A stretch of 64,000 nucleotides of DNA. Origin: Aquihabitans sp. G128. Lineage in GTDB: Bacteria; Actinomycetota; Acidimicrobiia; Acidimicrobiales; Iamiaceae. The position numbers and the translations under genes were made by a program. The stretch covers positions 2,294,001 to 2,358,000 of the forward strand of contig NZ_CP077604.1 in assembly GCF_019048865.1 (NCBI RefSeq). Reading direction: 5' to 3'. Shown here one piece after another: positions 34,650-45,047 of the stretch; the stretch's first letter is position 1; each line of letters begins with the position of its first letter. The notes under the pieces were generated by a model, which was not told where the DNA came from, ran no database searches, and saw only the letters and a program-made list of their open reading frames with translations.

Positions 34650-35440
34650 TGCGGGTCCTGGTCACCGGGGCCGGCTCCGGCATCGGCGCCGCCACCGCCC
34701 GCGTGCTCACCGCTCGGGGCCACGACGTGGTGGCCACCGCTCGCCGCGTGGAGGCGCTCGACCACCTCGACGTGGCCCAGGTCCTGGCCCTCGACGTCAC
34801 CGACGACCGCTCCGTCGCCGAGTGCGTGGCCGCAGCCGGCCCGATCGACGTGCTGGTGAACAACGCCGGCATCAGCGAGACCGGTCCGCTCGAGACGTAC
34901 CCCCACGACGTGCTGCAGAAGATGTTCGAGACGAACGTGTTCGGGCCCATGCGCATGGTGCGGGCGCTCGTGCCCGCCATGCGAGAGCGGGGCCACGGGA
35001 TCGTGGTCAACGTCACCTCGGTCGAGGGCCGGGTGGCGGCGCCGCTGGCCGGTGCCTACTGCGGCACCAAGCACGCGCTGGAGGCGCTCTCGGAGTCGCT
35101 CGCGCTGGAGATCGGCCACTTCGGCCTGCGCGTGGTGATCGTCGAGCCCGGCTACATCGCCCCCGGCATGCGCAACGGCGTCCGCCACGGCGAGGACGGC
35201 ACGGTCTACGAGGAGCTGCGCCGCCAGTGGAGCGGCGCCGACGACACCCTGGTCGGCCCCGAGGGCCGGCCGGCGCCCGAGCTGGTGGGCGAGGCCATCG
35301 CCAACGCCATCGACGATCCCGCCACCCCGCTGCGGGTCCCCGTGGGCGCCGACGCCGAGCTGGTGCTGGCCACCCGGTCGGCCCAGGACGACGCCACCTT
35401 CCACGCCACCATGCGCGAGGTCATCGGCCTCACCTGGTGA
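34649..35440 (+). CDS. Short-chain dehydrogenase/reductase
   Basis: A 263-residue classical SDR. The NAD(P) loop is T-G-A-G-S-G-I-G (residues 6-13), then N-N-A-G-I-S, catalytic Ser in V-T-S-V-E-G and the Y-C-G-T-K Tyr-xxx-Lys pair. Probable oxidoreductase of an alcohol or ketone; substrate unknown. It begins within the stop of the zinc-ribbon gene. Confidence 0.88.
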   Translation: MRVLVTGAGSGIGAATARVLTARGHDVVATARRVEALDHLDVAQVLALDVTDDRSVAECVAAAGPIDVLVNNAGISETGPLETYPHDVLQKMFETNVFGPMRMVRALVPAMRERGHGIVVNVTSVEGRVAAPLAGAYCGTKHALEALSESLALEIGHFGLRVVIVEPGYIAPGMRNGVRHGEDGTVYEELRRQWSGADDTLVGPEGRPAPELVGEAIANAIDDPATPLRVPVGADAELVLATRSAQDDATFHATMREVIGLTW

Positions 35441-35467
35441 CGGCCGGCGGGCCCCGGCCCGCTCCCC

Positions 35468-35473
35468 TACCTT
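35468..35473 (+). promoter_or_regulatory. -10 box TACCTT, leaderless promoter
   Basis: TACCTT ends 7 nt before ATG 35481, consistent with transcription starting at the start codon of the second SDR. Confidence 0.5.
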
Positions 35474-35480
35474 GGCCGCC

Positions 35481-36374
35481 ATGACCAGCCAGCCCACCCC
35501 GTACGCCGGCCGCACGGCCCTGGTCACCGGGTCCTCCCGCGGCCTGGGCGCCGCCACCGCCAAGCTCCTGGCCCGCCAGGGGGCCGACGTGGTGGTGACC
35601 TACCGCAAGCGGGAGGACGCCGCGCTCGAGGTGGCCGCAGCCATCGAGGCCGAGGGCCGCCGGGCGTGGGTGCAGCGCTGCGACGTGGGCGAGCTCGACG
35701 ACATCGAGGCCCTCATGGACCTGGTGGCCGACCCCGATCGCGGCCCCGGCCGGCTCGACGTCCTGGTGGCCAACGCCGCCGCCACCAGCTTCCGGCCGCT
35801 GCTCGAGGCCGAGCCCCGCCACCTCGACAAGACCTTCGCCATCTCCGTCACCGGCTTCCTGCGCCTCGTGCAGCGAGCCGTCCCCCTCCTCGAAGCCAGC
35901 GGCCACGGCCGGGTGGTGGCGGTGAGCGGCGTCGACACCGTCACCTGGATCCCGGCCCACGGCATCCTCGCCGCCGCCAAGGCGGCCATGGAGTCGATGG
36001 TGGCGTACCTCGGCGTCGAGCTCGCCGAGCGGGGCGTGACCGTGGTGGGCGTCAACCCCGGCTGGATCGACGGCGACAGCCTCAAGCTCATGCTCGGGCC
36101 GTTCTACGACCACCTGTCGGAGCTGGAGGCCCGGACCCACCCGATGCGCCAGACCATGAGCCCCGACGACGTGGCCGAGTCGGTCGCCCTGCTCTGCGGC
36201 GACGCCGCCAAGCTCATGAACGGCGGCATCGTGCGCGCCGATGGCGGCGGCGTCTTCAGCTTCTGCGGCCGCTACATCAACCTCGGCGTCGAGGCCGCCC
36301 TCAACGCCCTGCCGCCCGACCAGTCGATCGACGGGGCTGCGCCGAGCGTGACCGTCACCCGCCCCGGCACCTGA
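35481..36374 (+). CDS. SDR-family protein lacking the catalytic Tyr (FabL-like)
   Basis: A 297-residue SDR with T-G-S-S-R-G-L-G-A-A cofactor loop, V-A-N-A-A and the catalytic-region Ser in A-V-S-G-V-D. FabI/FabL-type reductases use Tyr-x6-Lys; here the Lys is in I-L-A-A-A-K and the residue seven before it is His (A-H-G-I-L-A-A-A-K), so the Tyr is missing. The C-terminus extends some 45 residues past the usual fold (F-S-F-C-G-R-Y-I-N-L). It could be a variant enoyl-ACP reductase, a catalytically altered enzyme or a binding protein. Overlap with the previous SDR is absent (40-nt gap). Confidence 0.82.
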   Translation: MTSQPTPYAGRTALVTGSSRGLGAATAKLLARQGADVVVTYRKREDAALEVAAAIEAEGRRAWVQRCDVGELDDIEALMDLVADPDRGPGRLDVLVANAAATSFRPLLEAEPRHLDKTFAISVTGFLRLVQRAVPLLEASGHGRVVAVSGVDTVTWIPAHGILAAAKAAMESMVAYLGVELAERGVTVVGVNPGWIDGDSLKLMLGPFYDHLSELEARTHPMRQTMSPDDVAESVALLCGDAAKLMNGGIVRADGGGVFSFCGRYINLGVEAALNALPPDQSIDGAAPSVTVTRPGT

Positions 36375-36379
36375 GCGCG

Positions 36380-36409
36380 ACGACGCCCGGCCTCGCGGCC
36401 GGGCGTCGT
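36380..36409. terminator. Bidirectional hairpin terminator
   Basis: A perfect 13-bp stem, ACGACGCCCGGCC with GGCCGGGCGTCGT, and a TCGC loop between the convergent SDR and inositol-phosphate synthase genes. Confidence 0.75.
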
Positions 36410-36463
36410 GGGTGTTCGTGATCGACCGCCGCGACCGAGCGAGCGGCCTGCGGCTCGAACCGG

Positions 36464-37786
36464 TCAGTCGTAGTACTCGGCGCCGACGTGGGTGACGGGG
36501 TCGTCGCCCATGAGGTGGCGGAGGGTGTTCTTGAGCTTGGTGAGCTGGATGAAGATGTCGTGCTCGGGGTACACGCCCTCCTGCACCGGCTGGGGGCTCT
36601 TCCAGTAGAAGCTCAGCCACTCCTGCACGCCGCTCATGCCGCCCCGCTTGGCGAGGTCGAGGAAGAGGGCGAGGTCGAGCACCAGGGGGGCGGCGAGGAT
36701 GGAGTCGCGGCAGAGGAAGTCGACCTTGATCTGCATCTTGTAGCCGAGCCACCCGAAGATGTCGATGTTGTCCCAGCCCTCCTTGTTGTCCCCACGGGGC
36801 GGGTAGTAGTTGATCCGCACCACGTGGTGGATGTCGCCGTAGAGGTCCGGGTTGCGCTCCGGCTCGAAGATGGTGTCGAGCACGCCGAGCTTGCTGACCT
36901 CCTTGGCCTTGAAGGACTCGGGGTCGTCGAGGATCTCGCCGTCGCGGTTGCCGAGGATGTTGGTGGAGTACCAGCCCTCCACCCCGAGCATCCGGGCCTT
37001 GAAGCCGGGGGCGAGGATGGTCTTCATGAGGGTCTGGCCCGTCTTGAAGTCCTTGCCGGTGACCGGGACCTGGTTGCGGCGGGCCAGCTCGAGCAGCGCC
37101 GGGGTGTCGAGGTTGAGGTTCGGCGCGCCGTTGGCGTAGGGGATGCCGCGCTTGAGGCAGGCGTAGGCGTAGATCTGGCTGGGCGCGATCTCCGGGGCGG
37201 AGTCCTTGAGGCCCTGCTCGAAGGCCTCGATGCTCTGGTGGACGGCCGAGGCCTCGCGGTACACCTCGGTGGAGCCGCACCACACGGCCACGAGGCGGTC
37301 GCAGCCGTTCTCCTCGGCGAACCGGTTGATGTCGTCGTCGAGCGCCTGGGCCTGGTCCCACTTGCTCATCTCGGGCTTCACGTGGTCGCCGTGGAGGTTC
37401 TTCACGTACGACTGCTCGAACACGGCCTTCATGGGCTTGATGGCCCGGAGCTCCTCGCCCAGCTGCTCGAGGAGGTGGCCCTCCAGGACGCCGGCCCGGG
37501 CGGCGGCGACGTAGGCGTCGTCCTCGAACACGTCCCAGCCGCCGAACACGAGGTCGTCGAGGGTGGCGAGGGGGGCGTAGTCCTTGATGAGCGGCACGTT
37601 GTCGTCGGTGCGGGGGCCGATGCGGATGGTGCCCATCTGGGTGAGCGAGCCGATCGGCTTGGCCAGGCCCTTGCGGATGGCGAGGACGCCGGCGATGAAC
37701 GTGGTGCCGACGGCGCCCATGCCGGGCAGCAGGATGCCCAGCTTGCCTTGGGCAGGGGCGATGTCGACGTTGGACTCGAGTGGCAC
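36464..37786 (-). CDS. ino1: Myo-inositol-1-phosphate synthase
   Basis: A 440-residue inositol-3-phosphate synthase, converting glucose-6-phosphate to inositol phosphate with NAD. The Rossmann loop is L-L-P-G-M-G-A-V-G near the N-terminus. Conserved stretches include D-I-N-R-F-A-E-E-N, N-G-A-P-N-L-N-L-D-T, the V-T-G-K-D-F-K-T-G-Q-T catalytic Lys region, T-N-I-L-G-N-R-D-G and K-V-D-F-L-C-R-D-S. GTG 37786 was chosen with GGAGA about 6 nt upstream. In Actinobacteria inositol feeds phosphatidylinositol and mycothiol. Confidence 0.94.
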   Translation of the reverse strand: MPLESNVDIAPAQGKLGILLPGMGAVGTTFIAGVLAIRKGLAKPIGSLTQMGTIRIGPRTDDNVPLIKDYAPLATLDDLVFGGWDVFEDDAYVAAARAGVLEGHLLEQLGEELRAIKPMKAVFEQSYVKNLHGDHVKPEMSKWDQAQALDDDINRFAEENGCDRLVAVWCGSTEVYREASAVHQSIEAFEQGLKDSAPEIAPSQIYAYACLKRGIPYANGAPNLNLDTPALLELARRNQVPVTGKDFKTGQTLMKTILAPGFKARMLGVEGWYSTNILGNRDGEILDDPESFKAKEVSKLGVLDTIFEPERNPDLYGDIHHVVRINYYPPRGDNKEGWDNIDIFGWLGYKMQIKVDFLCRDSILAAPLVLDLALFLDLAKRGGMSGVQEWLSFYWKSPQPVQEGVYPEHDIFIQLTKLKNTLRHLMGDDPVTHVGAEYYD

Positions 37787-37872
37787 GAAGGTCTCCGTTG
37801 GACCGGGGGATGGGGGATGCGATCGCCCGCTGCGGCCGACGTTGGCGTCGGGCGCGGGACCGCCGGGGCAGG

Positions 37873-38952
37873 TTAGGCGTTGGTCCCGTCGGGTGACGGG
37901 TCCGCGGCGGCCGGGTGACCGCTCGCTCCGACGCTCGCCGGCACCCCATCCGTTCCCGTCGCCGCCTCGTCCCGGGCGGCGTCCCACCAGGCCCGGTGGC
38001 GGTCGACCCAGGCGGCAGGCTCGTCGGCGTAGAGGCGGGCGCCCAGCCGGCGGGCGTCGGCTTGGAGCCGCTCCCGCTCGGCCCGCCCGGCCGCCACCAC
38101 CAGGACCCACGTCTCGTGGTCGACCACGACCGGGTCCTCGACCGGGTCCGCCCCGTCGTCCGGCTCGGAGGCGTCGTCGTGCCCGGCGCCACCGACGGCA
38201 CCTTCGGGCGCGCCCCCGCCCTCGACGTCGAGGTGGGCCAGCAGCAGGCCCAGGTCGTGGTCCTCGCCGAGGGCCGAGGCCAGCTCGTCGGCGGCGGCCA
38301 CCACCGGGCGCTGGCCGTCGGTCCACAGCCGGCGCAGGAGCCGCTGGTGGTACCAGAGGTCCTTCACCCGCTTGCGCCACTCGTGGAGCTCGTCGGCCGT
38401 GGGCTCGTCGGGCAGGTCGTCGAGGAGGCGACGGCCCCGCTGGTACTGGCGGCCGAAGCCGGGGGCCAGCGCGTCCCAGCCCTCGGCCTTGGCCGGGACC
38501 AGGTCGATCCACGACACCAGCTGCTCCAGGGTGCGGGCGGCGCCCAGCACGGTGGCGCGGTCGAGCGAGCCGGACCGGCGCACCCGCTCGGCCCGCTCGG
38601 CGAAGCGGTCCCGCACCGCCTCCAGGGCGCGGCGGGTGGGGTCGTCGCCCGCCGCCTCGAGGAGGCGATCGACGGCCTCGACCAGTGCGTCGGCGTCGCG
38701 CTGGGTGGCGAGGTCGGCTCCCACCTGACGAAGCTCGGCGTTGGCGTGGCGGGCCACGGCCGGGCCGAGGTCGGCCCGGGCCAGCCGCAGCAGGGACCGG
38801 GCCTTCTTCACCCGCTTGCGGGCCTCGTGGACCGCTTCGGCGTCGGGACCGCCGGGCACGCGGAGGTCCTGCGACGCCCGGCCCAGCTGCTCGGCGAGGG
38901 CGCGCCGCACCTCGTCGCCGGCACGCGCCCCAGGGTCGATGCGGTAGCCCAT
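37873..38952 (-). CDS. CHAD-domain protein
   Basis: A 359-residue alpha-helical CHAD protein. The conserved basic helices are V-H-E-A-R-K-R-V-K-K-A-R-S-L-L-R near residue 45 and the second half-repeat E-L-H-E-W-R-K-R-V-K-D-L-W-Y-H near residue 195. CHAD domains bind polyphosphate through these Arg/Lys/His faces and often localise to polyphosphate granules. The usual CYTH partner is absent. An acidic Asp/Glu linker sits near residues 255-285. The next gene (SIMPL) is divergent. Confidence 0.9.
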   Translation of the reverse strand: MGYRIDPGARAGDEVRRALAEQLGRASQDLRVPGGPDAEAVHEARKRVKKARSLLRLARADLGPAVARHANAELRQVGADLATQRDADALVEAVDRLLEAAGDDPTRRALEAVRDRFAERAERVRRSGSLDRATVLGAARTLEQLVSWIDLVPAKAEGWDALAPGFGRQYQRGRRLLDDLPDEPTADELHEWRKRVKDLWYHQRLLRRLWTDGQRPVVAAADELASALGEDHDLGLLLAHLDVEGGGAPEGAVGGAGHDDASEPDDGADPVEDPVVVDHETWVLVVAAGRAERERLQADARRLGARLYADEPAAWVDRHRAWWDAARDEAATGTDGVPASVGASGHPAAADPSPDGTNA

Positions 38953-39060
38953 CGGGCCATCTTGACCGCCGCGCCCGCGCCCAGGGGGACGGTTCGCCCA
39001 AGGTTCCGCCGACCGACCACCGGGGGTCCACCTCGCGGCCACCCGCGCGACACTGGCGCC

Positions 39061-39756
39061 ATGGCAGCCACCAGCACGGGCGATGCGGGCCGGATCCGGG
39101 TGGAGGGGCGGGCCAGCCGCTGGGCGCCGGCCGACTTCGCGGAGATCACCTTCGCCGTGGCCCGTCGAGCCAAGACCTCGGGCGAGGCCGTCGCCCGGGC
39201 CGGCGAGGCCTACGCCGCCCTCGACGCGGCGCTGGCCGGCCACGCCGAGGCCATCGTCCGCCGCACCACCACCTCGCTCGCCGTGCGGGAGGTCGTCCGC
39301 TACGACCCCAAGTCGGGCAAGGCCATCCGCGAGGGCTTCGAGGCGTCCCGGGGCCAGACCGCCCGGTTCTCCCCGGTGGCCGGCGGCGGCGCGGCGCTGC
39401 GCTCGGTGGTGGTGGCCGTGCCGGACCTCGTCGTGCAGGGGCCGGCGTTCGGCCTCGACCCCACGAACGCGGTCCACGCCGAGGTGCGGGCCGAGGCGGC
39501 CGCCGCCGCCCGGGCCTCGGCCGAGGCGTACGCCCGCGGGCTCGGCCTCGCCCTCGGCGCGGTGCACCGCCTGCGCGAGCCACGGGCCGGAGCCGGCGGC
39601 GCCTACGACGCAGCCGGAGGCGGAGGCGGAGCGACGTTCCGGGCGATGGCCAAGGCGGCGCCGGAGGACGGCGGCGAGGCGGTCCTGGTGGACCTCACCG
39701 ACGAGGACGTCGAGGTCGTGGCGGTGGTGGAGCTGGTCATCGCCATCGCCGGCTGA
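39061..39756 (+). CDS. SIMPL (DUF541)-domain protein
   Basis: A 231-residue SIMPL/DUF541 protein: opening R-I-R-V-E-G-R-A-S-R-W-A-P-A-D-F-A-E-I-T-F, an alternating helix-strand pattern, and the closing strand D-V-E-V-V-A-V-V-E-L-V-I-A. A Gly-rich loop (A-G-G-G-G-G-A) lies near residue 190. No signal peptide is visible, unusual for a family often exported. Family function is poorly defined (oxidative-stress protection and kinase interaction have been reported). Confidence 0.75.
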   Translation: MAATSTGDAGRIRVEGRASRWAPADFAEITFAVARRAKTSGEAVARAGEAYAALDAALAGHAEAIVRRTTTSLAVREVVRYDPKSGKAIREGFEASRGQTARFSPVAGGGAALRSVVVAVPDLVVQGPAFGLDPTNAVHAEVRAEAAAAARASAEAYARGLGLALGAVHRLREPRAGAGGAYDAAGGGGGATFRAMAKAAPEDGGEAVLVDLTDEDVEVVAVVELVIAIAG

Positions 39757-39784
39757 GCGACGCCGCACCACCGGGGACCGGCGG

Positions 39785-40825
39785 TCACCAGCGCGAGCGG
39801 GACTCCTCGGCGAAGCCGGGGATGGCCCGCACCTCGACCCGGCGGCCGTCGTCGGTGGTGACGTGGCCGGACCACGTGCCGAAGACCTGGTGGACCTCGG
39901 TGGCCAGGACCAGGGCGTTGACCCGGGTGTGGCGGTCGTGCACCGGGCGGAGCACCAGGTCGAGGCTGCCGTCGGGGTGCGCCACCCGCCAGGGGCCGAG
40001 GGGCTCGTCCCACCGGTACGTCCAGGCCAGCTCGTCGCCGACCTTGGTGAGGCGGCCGTCGACGATCACGCCGTTCTCGGTGGCGCCGGTGCCCTCGGTC
40101 CACTTGGCGCCCACCTGGATGCCCACCACGGTCTCGCCGTCGGTGGCCCGCCCGGCGCCGCCGCCCCAGTTCCAGCGCGTGGCGTAGGGCCAGCGGCCGC
40201 GGCCCACGTCGAGCACGCCCCACGCCTCGTCCTCCGGGGTGGCTCCGCCGATGGCGTGGACCTCGTCGCCGAGGGCGAGGGTCCCGTGGGCCGGGCGGGC
40301 CTGGTGCTTGGAGGTGTACTGGAAGCGCCGATCGGACCACGGGATCACGACGTTGAGCGACTCGTGGCCCGCGGGCTGGTCGATGCGCAGGTCGAGCGAC
40401 GCAGCCAGCCCGCCGGGCTCGGTCCACGCGGCGGTGATCGTGGTCCCGGCGGGGTCGTCGACCAGGTCGAGCGTGAGGTGGTCGTCGACGAAGCGCAGCG
40501 GGGCGGACCCAGGCCGATCGGGCAGGGCCACGCCTCGCGCCAGCGGCAGCGAGCGCTCGACGCCGCCGGTGAGCCCGGTGCGGAGGTCGCACCACCAGAC
40601 GGTGGCCATGCCGAGGTAGTCGACGTCGGCGTAGGTGACGGCGAGGGCGACATCCGCGCTCAGCACGGCCCAGTAGTCCCAGCGCTTGGTGCGGCCCCAG
40701 CCGCCCCGGAGGTTGGCGGTGTGCAGCGGGGTGCGCGACCACCCGGTGGCGGCCGGGTCGAGGCGGCGCCCGTCCGGCGTGCACAGCAGCACCGGTTCGG
40801 TCAGCTCGCGCTCGTGGGTGGCCAC
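39785..40825 (-). CDS. DUF2804-family protein
   Basis: A 346-residue protein resembling the DUF2804 family: K-R-W-D-Y-W-A-V near residue 47, G-M-A-T-V-W-W-C-D near 77, R-F-Q-Y-T-S-K-H-Q-A-R-P mid-protein and N-W-G-G-G-A-G-R. It is Trp-rich and strand-rich, suggesting a lipocalin-like or AttH-like barrel. No known reaction. GTG 40825 lies 2 nt after the ABC-F stop, so it is co-transcribed with that gene. Confidence 0.75.
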   Translation of the reverse strand: MATHERELTEPVLLCTPDGRRLDPAATGWSRTPLHTANLRGGWGRTKRWDYWAVLSADVALAVTYADVDYLGMATVWWCDLRTGLTGGVERSLPLARGVALPDRPGSAPLRFVDDHLTLDLVDDPAGTTITAAWTEPGGLAASLDLRIDQPAGHESLNVVIPWSDRRFQYTSKHQARPAHGTLALGDEVHAIGGATPEDEAWGVLDVGRGRWPYATRWNWGGGAGRATDGETVVGIQVGAKWTEGTGATENGVIVDGRLTKVGDELAWTYRWDEPLGPWRVAHPDGSLDLVLRPVHDRHTRVNALVLATEVHQVFGTWSGHVTTDDGRRVEVRAIPGFAEESRSRW

Positions 40826-40827
40826 GC

Positions 40828-42669
<1,842 letters not shown>

Positions 42670-42744
42670 GGCCGACCCACGCTAGGGGGTGGCCTCCGGG
42701 GCCCGGCAGTCCCGTCGGCCGGGATCAGCCGCGGCCGAGCGCCG

Positions 42745-44056
42745 TCAGTCGACCGGCGTGATGGGCAGGCCGAGCTCGGCGAACTGCTGGGCCGGGCGGT
42801 GGTAGCCCCGCTTCGAGGTGGTGGATGCCGGTGATGGTGGACGGCCCGTCGGCGATGGCGGCGGCGATCACCGAGGAGAAGCCGGCCCGCACGTCGGGCA
42901 CGTCGACCACCGCGCCGCGGAGCTTCGACACGCCCTTGACCACCGCGGAGTGCTTGGCGTTGGTGTCGTGGAAGCGGCACGACTCGCCGCCCAGGCAGGT
43001 GGAGAACAGCTCGATCTCGGCGCCCATCTGCTTCAGGGCGGGGACGTAGACCAGGCGGTCCTCGTACACCGTCTCGTGCAGCACCGACATGCCGTCGGCC
43101 TGGGTGAAGAGCACCACCAGCGGCGTCTGCCAGTCGGTCATGAACCCGGGGTGGGTGTCGGTCTGCACCGCGGCGGGCTTGAGGCCGTCGGGCGCCGAGG
43201 CCTGGATGAACTCGTCGGTGATGTCGAACCGGGCGCCCATGCGGTGCAGCGTGGTGATCGCGGTGACGAGCCGGTCCTGGGCGCAGCCGTGCACCCGCAC
43301 CTCGCCACCGGTGACCAGGCCGGCCACCAGGTAGCTGAACGCCTCGTTCCGGTCGCCTTCGAGGGTGGTCTCGGCGCCCTTGAGCGACGACACGCCGTCG
43401 ATGGTGAACTTCCGGCCCGGGCTCTGCTCGATGCGGGCGCCCATGCGCTGGAGGAACAGGGCCAGCTCGATGACCTCGGGCTCGGTGGCGGCGTTGCGCA
43501 GCACCGTGCGGCCCTCGGCCAGGCACGCCGTCAGCAGCACGGTCTCGGTGGCGCCGACGGAGGGGTACGGCAGCTCGATCTTGGCGCCGCGCAGGCGGGT
43601 GGCCTTGGCGGCGATGCCGTCCTCGCGCACCTCGATCTCGGCGCCGAGGGCCCGGAGGGCGTCGATGTGGAAGTCGATGGGGCGGCGGCCGATCTGGTCG
43701 CCGCCGACGAGGGGCACGAACGCCTCGCCGGTGCGGTGCAGCAGGGGGCCGAGCAGCAGGATCGGGATGCGGTTGAGGCCGCTGAAGGACAGCGGGACCT
43801 CGGTGGTGACGCCGTCGTGGGGCGTGACCGTGATGACGCCGGTCGCCTCGTCGTGGTCGACGCCCACGCCGAGCGAGCGGAGGATGTCGGTGGTGATGGC
43901 GACGTCGCCGACCTCGGGGACCTGCCGGATGGTGCTGGGGCTCTGGCCGAGCACCGCCGCCACCATGTGCTTGGTGACGGCGTTCTTCGAGCCCCGGATG
44001 AAGACGTCTCCCCGCAGGGGACCAGAGGGGGCGACCGTCCAGGCGCTCGTAGGCAT
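42745..44056 (-). CDS. murA: UDP-GlcNAc 1-carboxyvinyltransferase (MurA), frame broken once
   Basis: About 436 residues, the first committed enzyme of peptidoglycan synthesis. Conserved are G-S-K-N-A (K at the UDP-GlcNAc site), V-P-E-V-G-D, G-A-T-E-T-V-L-L and D-R-N-E-A-F. The fosfomycin-reactive Cys is replaced: the loop reads G-G-D-Q-I-G-R-R-P-I-D, Asp where E. coli has Cys115. The last 21 codons need a shift at 42811-42817, where CTTCGAG stands for CTCGAG; corrected, it ends R-G-Y-H-R-P, F-A-E-L-G-L, a normal MurA tail. Confidence 0.9.
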
Positions 44057-44133
44057 CGTCCCAGGGTACGACCCCGCCCGGCGCCCGGGAGCAGCGAGCG
44101 CCATCGGTCACCCGCCGTGGCGCCGGCCGCTCG

Positions 44134-44139
44134 TAGCCT
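44134..44139 (+). promoter_or_regulatory. -10 box TAGCCT, leaderless promoter
   Basis: TAGCCT ends 7 nt before ATG 44147 of the DUF3097 gene, and no ribosome binding site is present. Confidence 0.5.
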
Positions 44140-44146
44140 CGCCGCC

Positions 44147-45004
44147 ATGGCTGTCCCTCCCCAGCGGCGCGTGGCGCGCGGCATCGGCGACCCGATCGAC
44201 CTCGACGGGCCCAAGAACCCCCGGCAGCGCTACCCGCTGGTCCCCGCCCGGGCCGGCCTGCTGGTGAAGCAGCGCGGCACGCCCATCTCCGGCACCGTGG
44301 TGGGCTTCGTGAACGGCACCCTCCAGGTCCGCGACCCGCACGGCTACGAGCACCGCATGCGGCTGCTCCCCGGCGGCTTCGAGGTCGAGGGCCAGGTGGT
44401 CACCCTGGTGGAGCCCCGCCGGCCCGCTCCGGGCAGCGCCGCGGCCGCCCCCGGCCGCACCGCCTCGGGCTCGCTCGCCGTCCCCGGCGCCAGGGCCCAG
44501 ATCGCCAAGGCCAGCCGCATCCTGGTGGAGGGCATCCACGACGCCGAGCTGGTCGAGAAGGTCTGGGGCGACGACCTGCGGGTGGAGGGCGTGGTGGTGG
44601 AGCGCCTCGACGGCGCCGACCACCTCGACCAGGTGGTGCGGGCCTTCCAGCCCCGCTCCGGGCGCCGGCTCGGCATCCTGCTCGACCACCTGGTCACCGG
44701 CTCGAAGGAGACCCGCCTGGCCGCCACCGTCGACCACCCCGACGTGCTGGTCACCGGCCACCCCTTCATCGACGTGTGGCAGGCCGTGAAGCCCTCGGTC
44801 CTGGGCATCGAGGCCTGGCCGGAGGTCCCTCGGGGCGAGGACTGGAAGACCGGCGTGCTGGCCCGGCTGCGGGTCACCGCCGAGCCCGGCCGCTTCTGGA
44901 AGCACCTGCTCGGCAAGGTCACCAGCTGGACCGACCTGGAGCCGCCGCTGATCGGGGCCGTCGAGGAGCTGATCGACTTCGTGACCGAGCCGCCGGGGGC
45001 CTGA
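44147..45004 (+). CDS. DUF3097-family protein
   Basis: A 285-residue protein of an Actinobacteria-restricted family. Marks are R-Y-P-L-V-P-A-R-A-G-L-L-V near the start, I-L-V-E-G-I-H-D-A-E-L-V-E-K-V-W-G-D-D-L-R mid-protein, and W-K-H-L-L-G-K-V-T-S-W-T-D-L-E-P near the end. The central V-E-G-x-x-D plus a later I-L-L-D-H-L resembles the Toprim pattern (Glu then Asp pair), suggesting nucleic-acid chemistry by inference. It sits upstream of sbcD. Confidence 0.85.
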   Translation: MAVPPQRRVARGIGDPIDLDGPKNPRQRYPLVPARAGLLVKQRGTPISGTVVGFVNGTLQVRDPHGYEHRMRLLPGGFEVEGQVVTLVEPRRPAPGSAAAAPGRTASGSLAVPGARAQIAKASRILVEGIHDAELVEKVWGDDLRVEGVVVERLDGADHLDQVVRAFQPRSGRRLGILLDHLVTGSKETRLAATVDHPDVLVTGHPFIDVWQAVKPSVLGIEAWPEVPRGEDWKTGVLARLRVTAEPGRFWKHLLGKVTSWTDLEPPLIGAVEELIDFVTEPPGA

Positions 45005-45033
45005 CCCTCCCCGCCGCTGTCACCCCCCTTCCG

Positions 45034-45039
45034 TACCCT
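45034..45039 (+). promoter_or_regulatory. -10 box TACCCT, leaderless promoter
   Basis: TACCCT ends 8 nt before ATG 45048 of sbcD. Confidence 0.5.
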
Positions 45040-45047
45040 GGGGACCG

